Shown: positions 32,704 through 41,012 of the stretch, piece by piece | Position numbering within the stretch: position 1 is the first letter of the stretch | Layout: every line of letters starts with the position of its first letter | DNA from: Oligoflexales bacterium | Lineage (GTDB): Bacteria > Bdellovibrionota_B > Oligoflexia > Oligoflexales > JALZUQ01 | NCBI GenBank assembly: GCA_023301565.1 | Contig: JALZUO010000007.1 | Span: 1 to 48,398 of the forward strand | Direction of reading: 5' to 3' | Length of the DNA: 48,398 nucleotides | Translations under genes and position numbers: made by a program | Notes under the pieces: generated by a model | Database searches by the model: none | Seen by the model: the letters and a program-made list of their open reading frames with translations, nothing else | What the model was told of the DNA's origin: nothing

Positions 32704-34725
32704 ATGATTTTGCCTGCAACGACTGTTTTTGGTGCGCTGCTCCCTTTGACCATAGACCTTCTCATTGCGGGCAACACAGAAGATTCTTCTCAGGTAGCTG
32801 GGTTTGCCTATGCAATTAATACGTTCGGAAGTATTTGTGGGTCCTGTATTGCTGGCTTAGTTTTGATTCCTGTGTTTGGCTCTTCTGCGGCTATAACGGT
32901 AAGTGTGCTTGGCTTAAGTTCTGCGGCTCTTTACCTATCTGTAACTGTGCATATGCCAAAACATCGATCGATTGAACTGAGATCCTTGCGCCATTTTTTG
33001 CCACTCGCGGCACTCGTTGTTTTTTCGCTTTTTTCTTCAAATATAAGCTTTAAAAACATCATTAAGTCTGCTTACTTTCAGGCGTCGGTCAAAGGGCAAA
33101 ATCTGTCGGAAGTAATGCGGTTTTATACAAAAGATCATGAAAACTTTAAGTTGATCGTTGAAGGTGAGACGGCTATCACAAGCCTCAGTCATGATAAAAG
33201 CGATGGTGAGGGCTACCAAAGTCTTTTACGCCTAAAGACGAATGGTTTGAACGAATCTCTTTATGATAAAAACAACTTAGATAGCATCCCAAAATACGAA
33301 GGCCTTCTGGGAATGCTACCGTTTGTATTCAACCGAAACCCGCATAGAGCCTTTGTAGTTGGCTATGGGGGAGGTTACACGGTTGATCTGTTGACCAGTT
33401 TAGATATCCCTAACGTATACGTGGCAGAGTTAGAGAGGGGAATCATTGAGGCTGCAAACTATGTATATGACGGAAAAAACCCGGTTTTGGCTCGGGCCAA
33501 TTTAAACCTCAAGATTGGGGACGCTAGGTTTGTTTTGGCAGGAAAGCTCTATGAAAAGTTTGACGTTATCGTGTCTCAGCCATCCCACTCATGGCTTACA
33601 GGGGTTGCAAACCTTTTTACCAAGGAGTTTTTTGAGATTGTCCAAGGCAACCTCACAGAGAAAGGTATCTATTCGCAGTGGCTAAACCTCTACAATATGG
33701 ATAAGAAGGTTCTTCGAAGCATCTTGAAAACATTTTATACGGTGTTTCCTTATGGGCATGTTTTTACGAATGTTGGTGACGAAGAGCTGATTATGCTTGG
33801 TTCAAATAGCCCACTAAAGGTCGATCTGGACCGGCTAGATGCTTTGACGTCGAACCCAGTCCTGAAGCGAAAGTTAGAACAGCTACCTTTTGATTCAGCC
33901 TCGTCTTTTTTGACTAACTTCGCTGTGAGCCGTGAGGACCTTTGGCATCATATCGACGATGCGCCTCTTAATACGGATATAAATGTTTTTGCGGAGTCGA
34001 ATCAGTCACATCTTTTTTACAGGTCTGAGCAAGTAGATAACCCTGCCGAATATGTGGTTAGTAAGTTTACCGGTGATTTTCAAACTGCACTTAGAGGAAA
34101 ACTTTCTACAGAAGTTATGTACCTTGTTGCCCAGGACCTTTATGCCAGTGGAAAAACGGCTAAGTATGCAGCGCTTTTAGATAGGGTGCAAAAAAAAGGA
34201 TCTGATACGGTTTTTGGTGATGAACAGCTGGGGTACCTGTCTTACCTTGCAGGAAATTTTGACAAGTCTTTAGGGTACTTCAAGGCTGCCTTTGGAAAGA
34301 AGGCCTCTTCTTATAACCTGAACCGGCAGATTCAGGTATACGTAGGAATGGGCAAAAGTAAAAAAGCGCTGAAGATAGCGGCTAAACACAAAAATCTGCA
34401 GGATAAAAATAGCTCCTGCTATTTAGCTTCGGCGAGGTTCGAACTTGGTATATTAAAAGAAAGTCACCTAAATAAGCTGCGAAGAAACTTGCCCCGGCTA
34501 GAAAACCCTTGTGTAGTACTCGCGCATAAAATCCTGGGACTGGCCTACCTTGATCGTAGAAATTCTACTCGGGCGGTTTACCACTTAGAAAATCCATATA
34601 AAAAGAACCAGGTGGATACAGGTGTTCTTCGTGGGCTTAGTGCTGCTTATATGCTTTCTGGACACACTAAGCGTGGTATAGAGTTTGCAGAGTATCTGAA
34701 GGCGATTGAGCCTGCCCAGTTTTAA
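32704..34725 (+). CDS. C-terminal fragment: spermidine-synthase-like SAM domain plus TPR-like tail
   Basis: 673 codons from the first ATG after the frameshift, though the reading is open from 32639. It finishes the membrane part (TVFGALLPLTIDLL, YAINTFGSICGSCIAGLVLIP). It then carries a Rossmann spermidine-synthase-like domain with VVGYGGGYTVDLL, the acidic VAELERG, GDARFVL and VSQPSHSWLTGVANLFTKEFF. The last ~200 residues look like TPR helices. Family members transfer aminopropyl groups, but the membrane-fused ones mostly have no proven substrate. No ribosome site precedes ATG 32704, so it is unlikely to be translated as a separate gene. Confidence 0.85.
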   Translation: MILPATTVFGALLPLTIDLLIAGNTEDSSQVAGFAYAINTFGSICGSCIAGLVLIPVFGSSAAITVSVLGLSSAALYLSVTVHMPKHRSIELRSLRHFLPLAALVVFSLFSSNISFKNIIKSAYFQASVKGQNLSEVMRFYTKDHENFKLIVEGETAITSLSHDKSDGEGYQSLLRLKTNGLNESLYDKNNLDSIPKYEGLLGMLPFVFNRNPHRAFVVGYGGGYTVDLLTSLDIPNVYVAELERGIIEAANYVYDGKNPVLARANLNLKIGDARFVLAGKLYEKFDVIVSQPSHSWLTGVANLFTKEFFEIVQGNLTEKGIYSQWLNLYNMDKKVLRSILKTFYTVFPYGHVFTNVGDEELIMLGSNSPLKVDLDRLDALTSNPVLKRKLEQLPFDSASSFLTNFAVSREDLWHHIDDAPLNTDINVFAESNQSHLFYRSEQVDNPAEYVVSKFTGDFQTALRGKLSTEVMYLVAQDLYASGKTAKYAALLDRVQKKGSDTVFGDEQLGYLSYLAGNFDKSLGYFKAAFGKKASSYNLNRQIQVYVGMGKSKKALKIAAKHKNLQDKNSSCYLASARFELGILKESHLNKLRRNLPRLENPCVVLAHKILGLAYLDRRNSTRAVYHLENPYKKNQVDTGVLRGLSAAYMLSGHTKRGIEFAEYLKAIEPAQF

Positions 34726-34760
34726 GTTTTTAGCTTCTAATATTTTACATGGATTATTTT

Positions 34761-35756
34761 TTAGGGGTGAAACAAACCTCTACAGATACCAGTTTTTTCG
34801 TTGTAGTGGATCATATCTTTTCCATTTTTTATGTTTTTCAAACTGTGTGCCAAGTAAACTAAGTAAACACTACCAGCAGTTCCAAGCAAAAAGACTCTCA
34901 TTGGCTTCGCATAGGATTCGCTACCAGCTGCTTCGGCCAGAGACTGTGTTGCGATTAAATAGTTTGTAACAATCGATAAAGCCGAGGAAGCATATACAGC
35001 TTTGCGCTCAGACCACTTGGCTTCAGAGATAGATTTTGCTTTTCCTTTTTTTATATCATTGAAGTTTCCGATTCCAACCTCTGCCATAAACTGAAGAGTT
35101 GTTAGCGCAGCCGTTGCCAAAAAAACATCATGTAAGAATGGTCCTAATCCTTCAAACTGTGCTGAACCATCCATTAGCTTAGCTGCAAAGATAGGGGAAT
35201 AAAAAGCAAGCTGGAAACTAGCCCCACGTACAAAAGATTCAGTTTCTTTAGCGGCAAATAGAGCCGTTTTGCCTCTACGCGATTTTGTGGAATAGCCCTT
35301 TTTTTCCATATGTTTTTTAAGCGCAAAGTAAAAAACCTTCGGCTTAGTCAAGAACTCCATAAACTGCCTGTAGTACATGATAAGCAGCCCTGATTCAATT
35401 CCAAAGGTACCGGCAGGCCCAGATCGATACAAAAACTCTTTAGCTTCTTCAGGGCTGCTTTTGATTTGATCTATGGCAAGGAGCATATTTTCGCCTGTAA
35501 ATGTCATGTTTTTTGCAGCCATATACGTAGCAAGGCCAACAATCACAGAAATGGTTGCGATTTTCATGCTGGTATAGATTCTTTTTTCCCATTTACCAAG
35601 TTTTACTTGTTGGTACTTTGCCCCCTCGAAAGCCTCTTCCAGCTGAGTACGGGCTTGTGCAACATCTGTTTCTGTAGCCGCTAAAAGAGGGTGGGCTATA
35701 GCCAATGTGGCAAGAAGAATAACTTTTTTTAACGATGAACTAACTAATAGATACAT
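34761..35756 (-). CDS. Exported or membrane protein of unknown function
   Basis: About 331 residues. The N-terminus (LKKVILLATLAIAHPLLA) looks like a cleavable signal peptide. Three to five further hydrophobic stretches follow (SVIVGLATYMAA, FGIESGLLIMYY, FLATAALTTLQFM, ALSIVTNYLIATQ, VFLLGTAGSVYLVYLA), suggesting an inner membrane protein. ATG 35756 is preferred to the TTG at 35768, but no ribosome site is seen. I do not recognise the family. It converges on the spermidine-synthase-like gene with only 35 nt between stops. Confidence 0.75.
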   Translation of the reverse strand: MYLLVSSSLKKVILLATLAIAHPLLAATETDVAQARTQLEEAFEGAKYQQVKLGKWEKRIYTSMKIATISVIVGLATYMAAKNMTFTGENMLLAIDQIKSSPEEAKEFLYRSGPAGTFGIESGLLIMYYRQFMEFLTKPKVFYFALKKHMEKKGYSTKSRRGKTALFAAKETESFVRGASFQLAFYSPIFAAKLMDGSAQFEGLGPFLHDVFLATAALTTLQFMAEVGIGNFNDIKKGKAKSISEAKWSERKAVYASSALSIVTNYLIATQSLAEAAGSESYAKPMRVFLLGTAGSVYLVYLAHSLKNIKNGKDMIHYNEKTGICRGLFHP

Positions 35757-35876
35757 AAAAACGACCAAAAACGAAAAAACAAATACAGATGGCTGAAATC
35801 TGCAAAAAATGAATCTTTATAGTGTTTTAGTTGAGGGTGACGTGCGCGAGCGATCCAGAACGTTTAGACGAGCCAC

Positions 35877-35972
35877 CTAAGTCCACCACCAGCAATAGTA
35901 TGCATGGGCATTAGCCGTATGAGCATAAGCATGATGTGCGTAAAGATGTTGTTCAAAAAAGATCACCTGCAC
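35877..35972 (-). other. His/Ala/Tyr-rich 31-codon mini-ORF (speculative)
   Basis: In the 323-nt gap before the DUF4258 gene the minus strand has a short GTG-started frame. Its product contains HLYAHHAYAHTANAHAYYC and ends WWWT. The regular Ala-His spacing is odd and would suit metal binding, but there is no ribosome site and the sequence may be a low-complexity accident. Nothing else in 35757-36079 is supported. Confidence 0.2.
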
Positions 35973-36079
35973 TTAATAGCAGCAATTCATTGACTTGCAA
36001 AGCTAAAAAAACAATAAAATTAGTAGGCGGCTAAAAAAATTGGGATTGATCTGGTACGATCAGGCTTTAAACCTTTTGA

Positions 36080-36544
36080 ATGAGTATAGATTGGCAGACA
36101 TCTGATATGAACTCTAGGCAAATTTCACAGATAATCCGTATGCTTTTGGGGCGGTTTGGGCGCAAAAACAAGTTTTTAAAGCTTGTTGTTCTAGCTGTAG
36201 GGCTGGCGGGGGGCTACCTGTTTCAGAACTATTCTGGTCAAAACCCAGTGGGTCAACAGAGCGGCTCTAAAGAAGAGGTGGGCCAGGTTCACTTTACGCA
36301 CCACGCTAAGTGCAGGATGGGCTGCCGGAAGATCGACCGTGAAGAAGTCTTTGATGTTTTGAAAAATGGCCAGGTAAATGCCCGAAAGTCAGATGCCCAA
36401 AGTAAGCCCTGCCCGACGCAGTCGCTTGAAAAACGCAGCCGCGATCAGCAGCTGATACGGGTAGTTGTCGCTAACTGCCCGCAAACCAGAAAAATCATCA
36501 CGGTTATAGATCTTGAAAACAAATATCAGTGCAATTGTAGGTAG
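36080..36544 (+). CDS. DUF4258 protein with N-terminal membrane anchor
   Basis: A 154-residue protein. A hydrophobic segment (LVVLAVGLAGGYLF, about residues 35-50) probably anchors it. The C-terminal half matches DUF4258: HFTHHAKCRMGCRKIDREEVFDVLKNG, i.e. the HxxxRMxxRxIxxEEV pattern, seen in small BrnT-like/RelE-fold-related proteins. Extra cysteines (C in AKCRMGC, NCPQ, CNC) suggest metal or disulfide bonding. The start is uncertain (ATG 36080 or 36107; neither has a good ribosome site). Function unknown; the sigma-like gene lies 74 nt downstream. Confidence 0.75.
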   Translation: MSIDWQTSDMNSRQISQIIRMLLGRFGRKNKFLKLVVLAVGLAGGYLFQNYSGQNPVGQQSGSKEEVGQVHFTHHAKCRMGCRKIDREEVFDVLKNGQVNARKSDAQSKPCPTQSLEKRSRDQQLIRVVVANCPQTRKIITVIDLENKYQCNCR

Positions 36545-36574
36545 TTTTTTGCCCGCAAAACTTGCATTGATTTC

Positions 36575-36583
36575 TGGTATAAT
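36575..36583 (+). promoter_or_regulatory. Extended -10 promoter of the sigma-like gene
   Basis: TGGTATAAT, an extended -10 with a perfect hexamer, lies 35 nt upstream of ATG 36619, so the sigma-like gene probably has its own promoter and a short leader. Confidence 0.55.
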
Positions 36584-36618
36584 CAAATCTGTTCTTTTTT
36601 ATTGTAGGGAGCCTTTTT

Positions 36619-37581
36619 ATGCCCCGTATTTTTCTACTTGTTTTTCTACTTGGTTTTTCAACTGCGAGCTTTTCTGCTTCCTTACCTCGCTTTTGCGATA
36701 CCTTAGTAAATGTTCCGATTCAAAAGATAACAAGAGAGCAAGAACAAAGCTTGTTTCAGCATTATAAGCTAATAGTATCGCTGAGTGATTTTGCTGCCAA
36801 AAACCCTAAAAATAATCTTGGTATTTCTGCTGAGGGGCAATATGAGTACCAAAGGAAAATCGAAAGAAAAATTTTCGAGCAGTATGAACCCTCGATATAC
36901 GCTTATATTCACGACGTTAGAAAGTACCGAGTATCTGGCGAGCGAAGAAATCGTTTGTATTCAGCTGCTATGTTGATTTTGCAAAGGTCTATCCGTTCCT
37001 ACCGCCCAAAAGAGGCTCGGTTTTATACTTATTTTAAAGGTGGGCTAGATAGAAACCTTTATAAGGAAGCGCTGGGGTTAAAAAACCAAGGTAGCCGCTG
37101 GAGCTTTTGGACCGATGGCGAGAGGGCCCGGCTCAAGGAATATGATAGTCACTCGGTAAAGCTTGCTAACAAACTTAAGCGCAAGCCAAACGAGTCGGAA
37201 GTTATGGATTCTTACTTAAAAGAGTCTCAGGTGATGAGCCGCAAGAATATGGAGTTAATCTTAGACCGCAGAAGGTTTTGGAAAACAAATAGTGGGCCTG
37301 AGTGGGAAGGCTTGATCAAGTCTCGCAGGGTTAAAGATGGCCTCGTATCGTCTATAAACCAGGAAATGTTCAAGGCGCTGGCGATGGCTAAATGGAAGCT
37401 AAGCTATAGAGAAAGAAAAATACTGGACCTTGTATACGAAGATGAATGGTCTTTTAAAAAAATCGGAGCAAGGTTTGAAGTTTCTGCATCAAGGGTTGGG
37501 CAGATCCGCAACCGCTCCCTTGAGAAAATGCGTGAATATATGGAAAGCCAGGGCTTTTTTGACTTAGATCACTATAAGTAA
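36619..37581 (+). CDS. Sigma-70-like protein with an N-terminal signal peptide
   Basis: 320 residues. The C-terminal part is a clear sigma region 4 helix-turn-helix (about 252-306: LSYRERKILDLVYEDEWSFKKIG, then FEVSASRVGQIRNRSLEKMRE). Residues about 85-150 fit a region 2-like core (SIYAYIHDVRKYR...SYRPKEARFYTYFKGGLDRNL), and 180-203 a region 3-like segment (KLANKLKRKPNESEVMDSYL). Unexpectedly, the N-terminus is a textbook Sec signal (FLLVFLLGFSTASFSA). GGAG 7 nt before ATG 36619 and a TATAAT-type promoter support this start; no good later start exists. Either the protein is exported or membrane-tethered, or the leader has another role. Confidence 0.85.
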   Translation: MPRIFLLVFLLGFSTASFSASLPRFCDTLVNVPIQKITREQEQSLFQHYKLIVSLSDFAAKNPKNNLGISAEGQYEYQRKIERKIFEQYEPSIYAYIHDVRKYRVSGERRNRLYSAAMLILQRSIRSYRPKEARFYTYFKGGLDRNLYKEALGLKNQGSRWSFWTDGERARLKEYDSHSVKLANKLKRKPNESEVMDSYLKESQVMSRKNMELILDRRRFWKTNSGPEWEGLIKSRRVKDGLVSSINQEMFKALAMAKWKLSYRERKILDLVYEDEWSFKKIGARFEVSASRVGQIRNRSLEKMREYMESQGFFDLDHYK

Positions 37582-37585
37582 AAAT

Positions 37586-38647
37586 TTACATCTTGCTGCA
37601 ATCAATCACAAACCTGTACTTTACATCGCTTTTGAGCATGCGCTCATAGGCTTCGTTGATCTGTGACGGTGTGATGACCTCTATCTCGCTTACGATTCCG
37701 TGTTTTCCGCAGTGATCGAGCATTTTTTGTGTTTCTGGGATGCCACCTATCAGAGAGCCCATGATTTTTTTACGCCCAGCAATCATAGAAAATGCATTGA
37801 ACTCTAGAGGTTTATCCGAGGCTCCTACGAGTACTAATGTACCGTCTTTTTTTAGAAAACTAGCTGCCTGGTCTAAATCGTGTGGAGCAGAGACTGTGTC
37901 GATGATGCAATCTAGGGTTCCGGCAAGGCCCTCACATTCGCTGGCTGATGTGGTCAGGCAAAAGCTTTTGGCCCCAAGAGACTGGGCATCTTCTTTTTTG
38001 TGTGGGCTGCGAGATAGGACCGTGACTTCCGCTCCCATGGACGCGGCAAGCTTTACAGCCATATGGCCGAGGCCTCCAAGTCCAAGCACGCCAACTTTAT
38101 CGCCAGGTTTTACGGCCAAATGGTTGAGCGGAGAAAAGGTGGTGACTCCAGCACATAAAAGCGGCGCAGCAGCAGCAGGGTCCAAATTTTCTGGAATACG
38201 TAGAACAAATTTTTCATCTACGACTATATGGTCCGCGTATCCGCCTTTGGTGTAGCTGTCTTCACCTGGCTGTGGTTTTGTGATCTGCGTGTTGTAGGTC
38301 CAGCAGGTTTGACCGCGCTCGCAATGTTGCTCGTCGCCTTCTTTGCAGGTTTTGCACTGTCTGCAAGAGTCAACCATACAGCCTACACCGACGCGCTGAC
38401 CCTCTTTAAACCCTATAACCTCTTGACCAATCGCCGTTACCGTACCAACAATTTCATGTCCGGGTACACACGGGTAAAAAGCCTCTCCCCATTCGCTCCT
38501 TGCCGTGTGAATATCGGAGTGGCAAATGCCGCAGAACTCAATAGCAATAGAAACATCAGAGGGTCCCGGGTCACGCCTTTGAAACGAGTGTGTTGCAAAG
38601 GGAGAGGTAGCGTCCGGGTTTGCATAACCTTTGGTTTGAATAGGCAT
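37586..38647 (-). CDS. Zinc-dependent alcohol dehydrogenase / aldehyde reductase (YahK/Ahr type)
   Basis: 353 residues of the medium-chain dehydrogenase family, cinnamyl-alcohol-dehydrogenase-like. Catalytic zinc: CGICHSD and GHEIVG. Structural zinc: C-x2-C-x2-C-x7-C (SCRQCKTCKEGDEQHC). NADP-binding loop GLGGLGHMAVKLA is followed by a Ser-Arg-Ser stretch (VLSRSPHK), which favours NADP(H). These enzymes interconvert aldehydes and primary alcohols, mostly in the reducing direction. It lies 12 nt downstream of mqnE and may be transcribed with it; a role in the isoprenoid/quinone block is not evident. Confidence 0.93.
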   Translation of the reverse strand: MPIQTKGYANPDATSPFATHSFQRRDPGPSDVSIAIEFCGICHSDIHTARSEWGEAFYPCVPGHEIVGTVTAIGQEVIGFKEGQRVGVGCMVDSCRQCKTCKEGDEQHCERGQTCWTYNTQITKPQPGEDSYTKGGYADHIVVDEKFVLRIPENLDPAAAAPLLCAGVTTFSPLNHLAVKPGDKVGVLGLGGLGHMAVKLAASMGAEVTVLSRSPHKKEDAQSLGAKSFCLTTSASECEGLAGTLDCIIDTVSAPHDLDQAASFLKKDGTLVLVGASDKPLEFNAFSMIAGRKKIMGSLIGGIPETQKMLDHCGKHGIVSEIEVITPSQINEAYERMLKSDVKYRFVIDCSKM

Positions 38648-38659
38648 GGGGGCTCCTTT

Positions 38660-40168
38660 TTAGATGGCAGGGCAGGTGACAGTGCTTGCTGATCTTGCAA
38701 GCTCGCTTTGAAAAATCTGCTGCAGCAGTTCAGGTTCGTCTGAAAGATTTACCTTGATCCCAGCCGCATTCATTAAGCCCACAAGCTTAAACCTTGGGTC
38801 TCCGTTGCGAGCACCGGTGACAATAGGGTTTCCATCGCTTGCGACCTCTGTTTGCTCGTCAATGGTTACTTTGGATTTTTGCGGGCTACGAAAAGGAATA
38901 TCCTGCCAATGGAGAGCATAGTCTTTTTGGCTGTCGTCTGGAGCTGTTTTTTTATAACCCTCGAAAGCAAGAAAGAACTGCCCAAAGCTAGTTGTCTGGC
39001 TGGGTTGAATAGTCTTCAAGCGTTCATTGACGGCGGCTACTGAAAAAGGCTTCTTAGCTTTATCCAGAGCTCCTGCCTCTTGCTTAAACTCTTTGACTAC
39101 ATCATAGATTGTGTTTCTTTCGGTAGGTGTTTTCCCTACGTCTTCAATTAAAGAGTGGATGTAGCTCCGGTCAATCATATGTCCGGATCTACCGCCTGCC
39201 ATACGCGAAATTTTTTCTTCCGATACCGTGCCATCTAGATCGTTTGCTCCCGAAACCAGGGCCATCTGCGCAATATCTTGCCCAAGCATTACCCAATAGG
39301 CTTTGATATGATCGAAATTGTCTAGAAACAACCTGGCAGTGGCAATGGTCCTTAAATCATCTTCTCCGTTTGTATAGACGTCAATACCCATTTCATTGTC
39401 GTGTGGCTGAAACGATAGCGGGATAAACGCCTGCCAGCCGCTCGTGTCGTCCTGGGCTGTGCGCAGTACCTGCATGTGATGGACGCGGTCTTCCAAAGAC
39501 TCTATGTGTCCATAAAGCATAGTAGCGTTAGTTTTGAGCCCCATGCGATGCGCTGTTTTATGGGTATCGATCCACTGTTCTGCAGAAACCTTCGTGTCGC
39601 AAATTTCGTCACGCACTTTTTCTGCAAAAATCTCGGCTCCGCCGCCTGGCAGTGAGCCAAGACCTGCTTCTACAAGCTGCTGGAGTACCCACTCCAATGG
39701 TTTGCGTGTTTTCTTGGAAAACCAATCGAGTTCTACTGCGGTAAAGGCTTTGATGTGTAGGTGCGGGTGCTTTGTTTTGATGGACCGTATCATTTCGAGG
39801 TAGTGCTCAAAGCGCCAGCGAGGGTGCAGACCGCCAACCATATGAACCTCTGTGGCACTTTGCTCTACGGCTTCATCTGCTTTAGAAACCATTTGCTCTA
39901 TCGTGTATGCGTAGCTTCCATCTTCGCCAGGTTTGCGCGAAAAAGCACAAAACTTGCAGCTAAGCACGCATACGTTGGTTGGGTTGATGTGCCGGTTGAC
40001 GTTGTAAAAAACTTTTTTTCCGTGTTTAGCTTCGCAGGCTTTGTTAGCGGTTTGCATAAGCCACAGTAGAGGTGCTTCTTTTAAGAGCCAGACGCCGTCG
40101 TCGTAGCTCAGCCTCGTTCCCTTTGCTATTTTTGCTTCGATCTCTTTTTGTTTGTCTCTAACATTCAT
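38660..40168 (-). CDS. mqnE: Aminofutalosine synthase MqnE with C-terminal extension
   Basis: From ATG 40168 (AAGGAGGG upstream, 11-nt overlap with mqnD) this is a 502-residue radical SAM enzyme. The motif NPTNVCVLSCKFCAF supplies CxxxCxxC (Cys67, 71, 74). HMVGGLHPRWRFEHY, GLGSLPGGGAEIF and the SFQPHDNEMG stretch match MqnE, which joins the chorismate-derived enolpyruvyl-benzoate to SAM to give 6-amino-6-deoxyfutalosine for menaquinone. The usual core is under 400 residues; here about 110-130 extra residues follow the core and are not recognised. The frame is open upstream to 40279, but that part overlaps mqnD. Confidence 0.93.
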   Translation of the reverse strand: MNVRDKQKEIEAKIAKGTRLSYDDGVWLLKEAPLLWLMQTANKACEAKHGKKVFYNVNRHINPTNVCVLSCKFCAFSRKPGEDGSYAYTIEQMVSKADEAVEQSATEVHMVGGLHPRWRFEHYLEMIRSIKTKHPHLHIKAFTAVELDWFSKKTRKPLEWVLQQLVEAGLGSLPGGGAEIFAEKVRDEICDTKVSAEQWIDTHKTAHRMGLKTNATMLYGHIESLEDRVHHMQVLRTAQDDTSGWQAFIPLSFQPHDNEMGIDVYTNGEDDLRTIATARLFLDNFDHIKAYWVMLGQDIAQMALVSGANDLDGTVSEEKISRMAGGRSGHMIDRSYIHSLIEDVGKTPTERNTIYDVVKEFKQEAGALDKAKKPFSVAAVNERLKTIQPSQTTSFGQFFLAFEGYKKTAPDDSQKDYALHWQDIPFRSPQKSKVTIDEQTEVASDGNPIVTGARNGDPRFKLVGLMNAAGIKVNLSDEPELLQQIFQSELARSASTVTCPAI

Positions 40169-41012
40169 GGCGCAGACCCTCCTTGTCAACTTTAGGGCAT
40201 ATCCCCAGCCCAGCTGCTTGCTCAAACATGTAGTCAATTGCATTTTTAACGATCGGAGTAAACTCGCGACTGTTGGCATTTACATAGCGGTTAATGTAGG
40301 CGTCATCTTGTTCTTTGCTCCATGCAAACTCTTTGTCTCCCACCGCTTGAATATAAGCCAAATACTCTTCTCTGTTTGCAAGCGCGTAGTCGACACTTTC
40401 TAAAAGAAGTGTGTGGAGTTTTTGGTGAACCTCTTCTCCGAGGGATCTCCGGATTGCGTTGGTTCCAAGGGGGAGGGGCAAGGAAGTTTTTTGCTGCCAG
40501 ACCTTTCCTAGGTCGAACTTTTTTTGCGCAAACTCGCAGCTTAGCATCTGCAGTTCGTGAATAAGAATACCTGCATCGACCCTCTTGTCTTTAATTGCCG
40601 GTAAAATATCTAAAAACGACATAGGTACAAATTCGTTTTCTGGAAAGCAAATTTTTGCTGCAAAGTACGTGCTTGTTTGCAGGCCGGGGACAGCAATTCG
40701 CAGACCTTTTAAATCATCTAGTTTTTGCACTTTCTTGCTTTGATGTACCATTACTGACGGGCCGTAGTCATCTCCTATGCTGGCTCCGACATCAATCATC
40801 CTGTAGTTTTTTTGCATAAATGGATAAGCAGCAATGCTGATGGCTGTAACGTCATAGGCAGGTTGTTCAGATATGGCTTTGTGGTTTAGCTCCTGGATAT
40901 CTTCACGGAAAAATTCGAGATCAAAGCCTTTGGAATCGATTGCCCCTTTTACAAGTGGCCCCATCATAAAGGCGTCGTCCGAATCAGGACTATAAGCTAT
41001 TTGGATGCGCAT
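40158..41012 (-). CDS. mqnD: 1,4-dihydroxy-6-naphthoate synthase-like protein (MqnD)
   Basis: 284 residues from ATG 41012 (GGAG site). The periplasmic-binding-like fold of the MqnA/MqnD family is recognisable: AYSPDSDDAFMMGPL at the start, VTAISIAAYPF, RIAVPGLQTSTYFAA, RVDAGILIHELQ and LPLPLGTNAIRR. The IHE and PLPLG segments fit MqnD better than MqnA. MqnD converts cyclic de-hypoxanthine futalosine to 1,4-dihydroxy-6-naphthoate. The gene overlaps mevalonate kinase upstream by 23 nt and mqnE downstream. A frame extension to 41060 is inside the kinase and is rejected. Confidence 0.85.
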   Translation of the reverse strand: MRIQIAYSPDSDDAFMMGPLVKGAIDSKGFDLEFFREDIQELNHKAISEQPAYDVTAISIAAYPFMQKNYRMIDVGASIGDDYGPSVMVHQSKKVQKLDDLKGLRIAVPGLQTSTYFAAKICFPENEFVPMSFLDILPAIKDKRVDAGILIHELQMLSCEFAQKKFDLGKVWQQKTSLPLPLGTNAIRRSLGEEVHQKLHTLLLESVDYALANREEYLAYIQAVGDKEFAWSKEQDDAYINRYVNANSREFTPIVKNAIDYMFEQAAGLGICPKVDKEGLRHEC

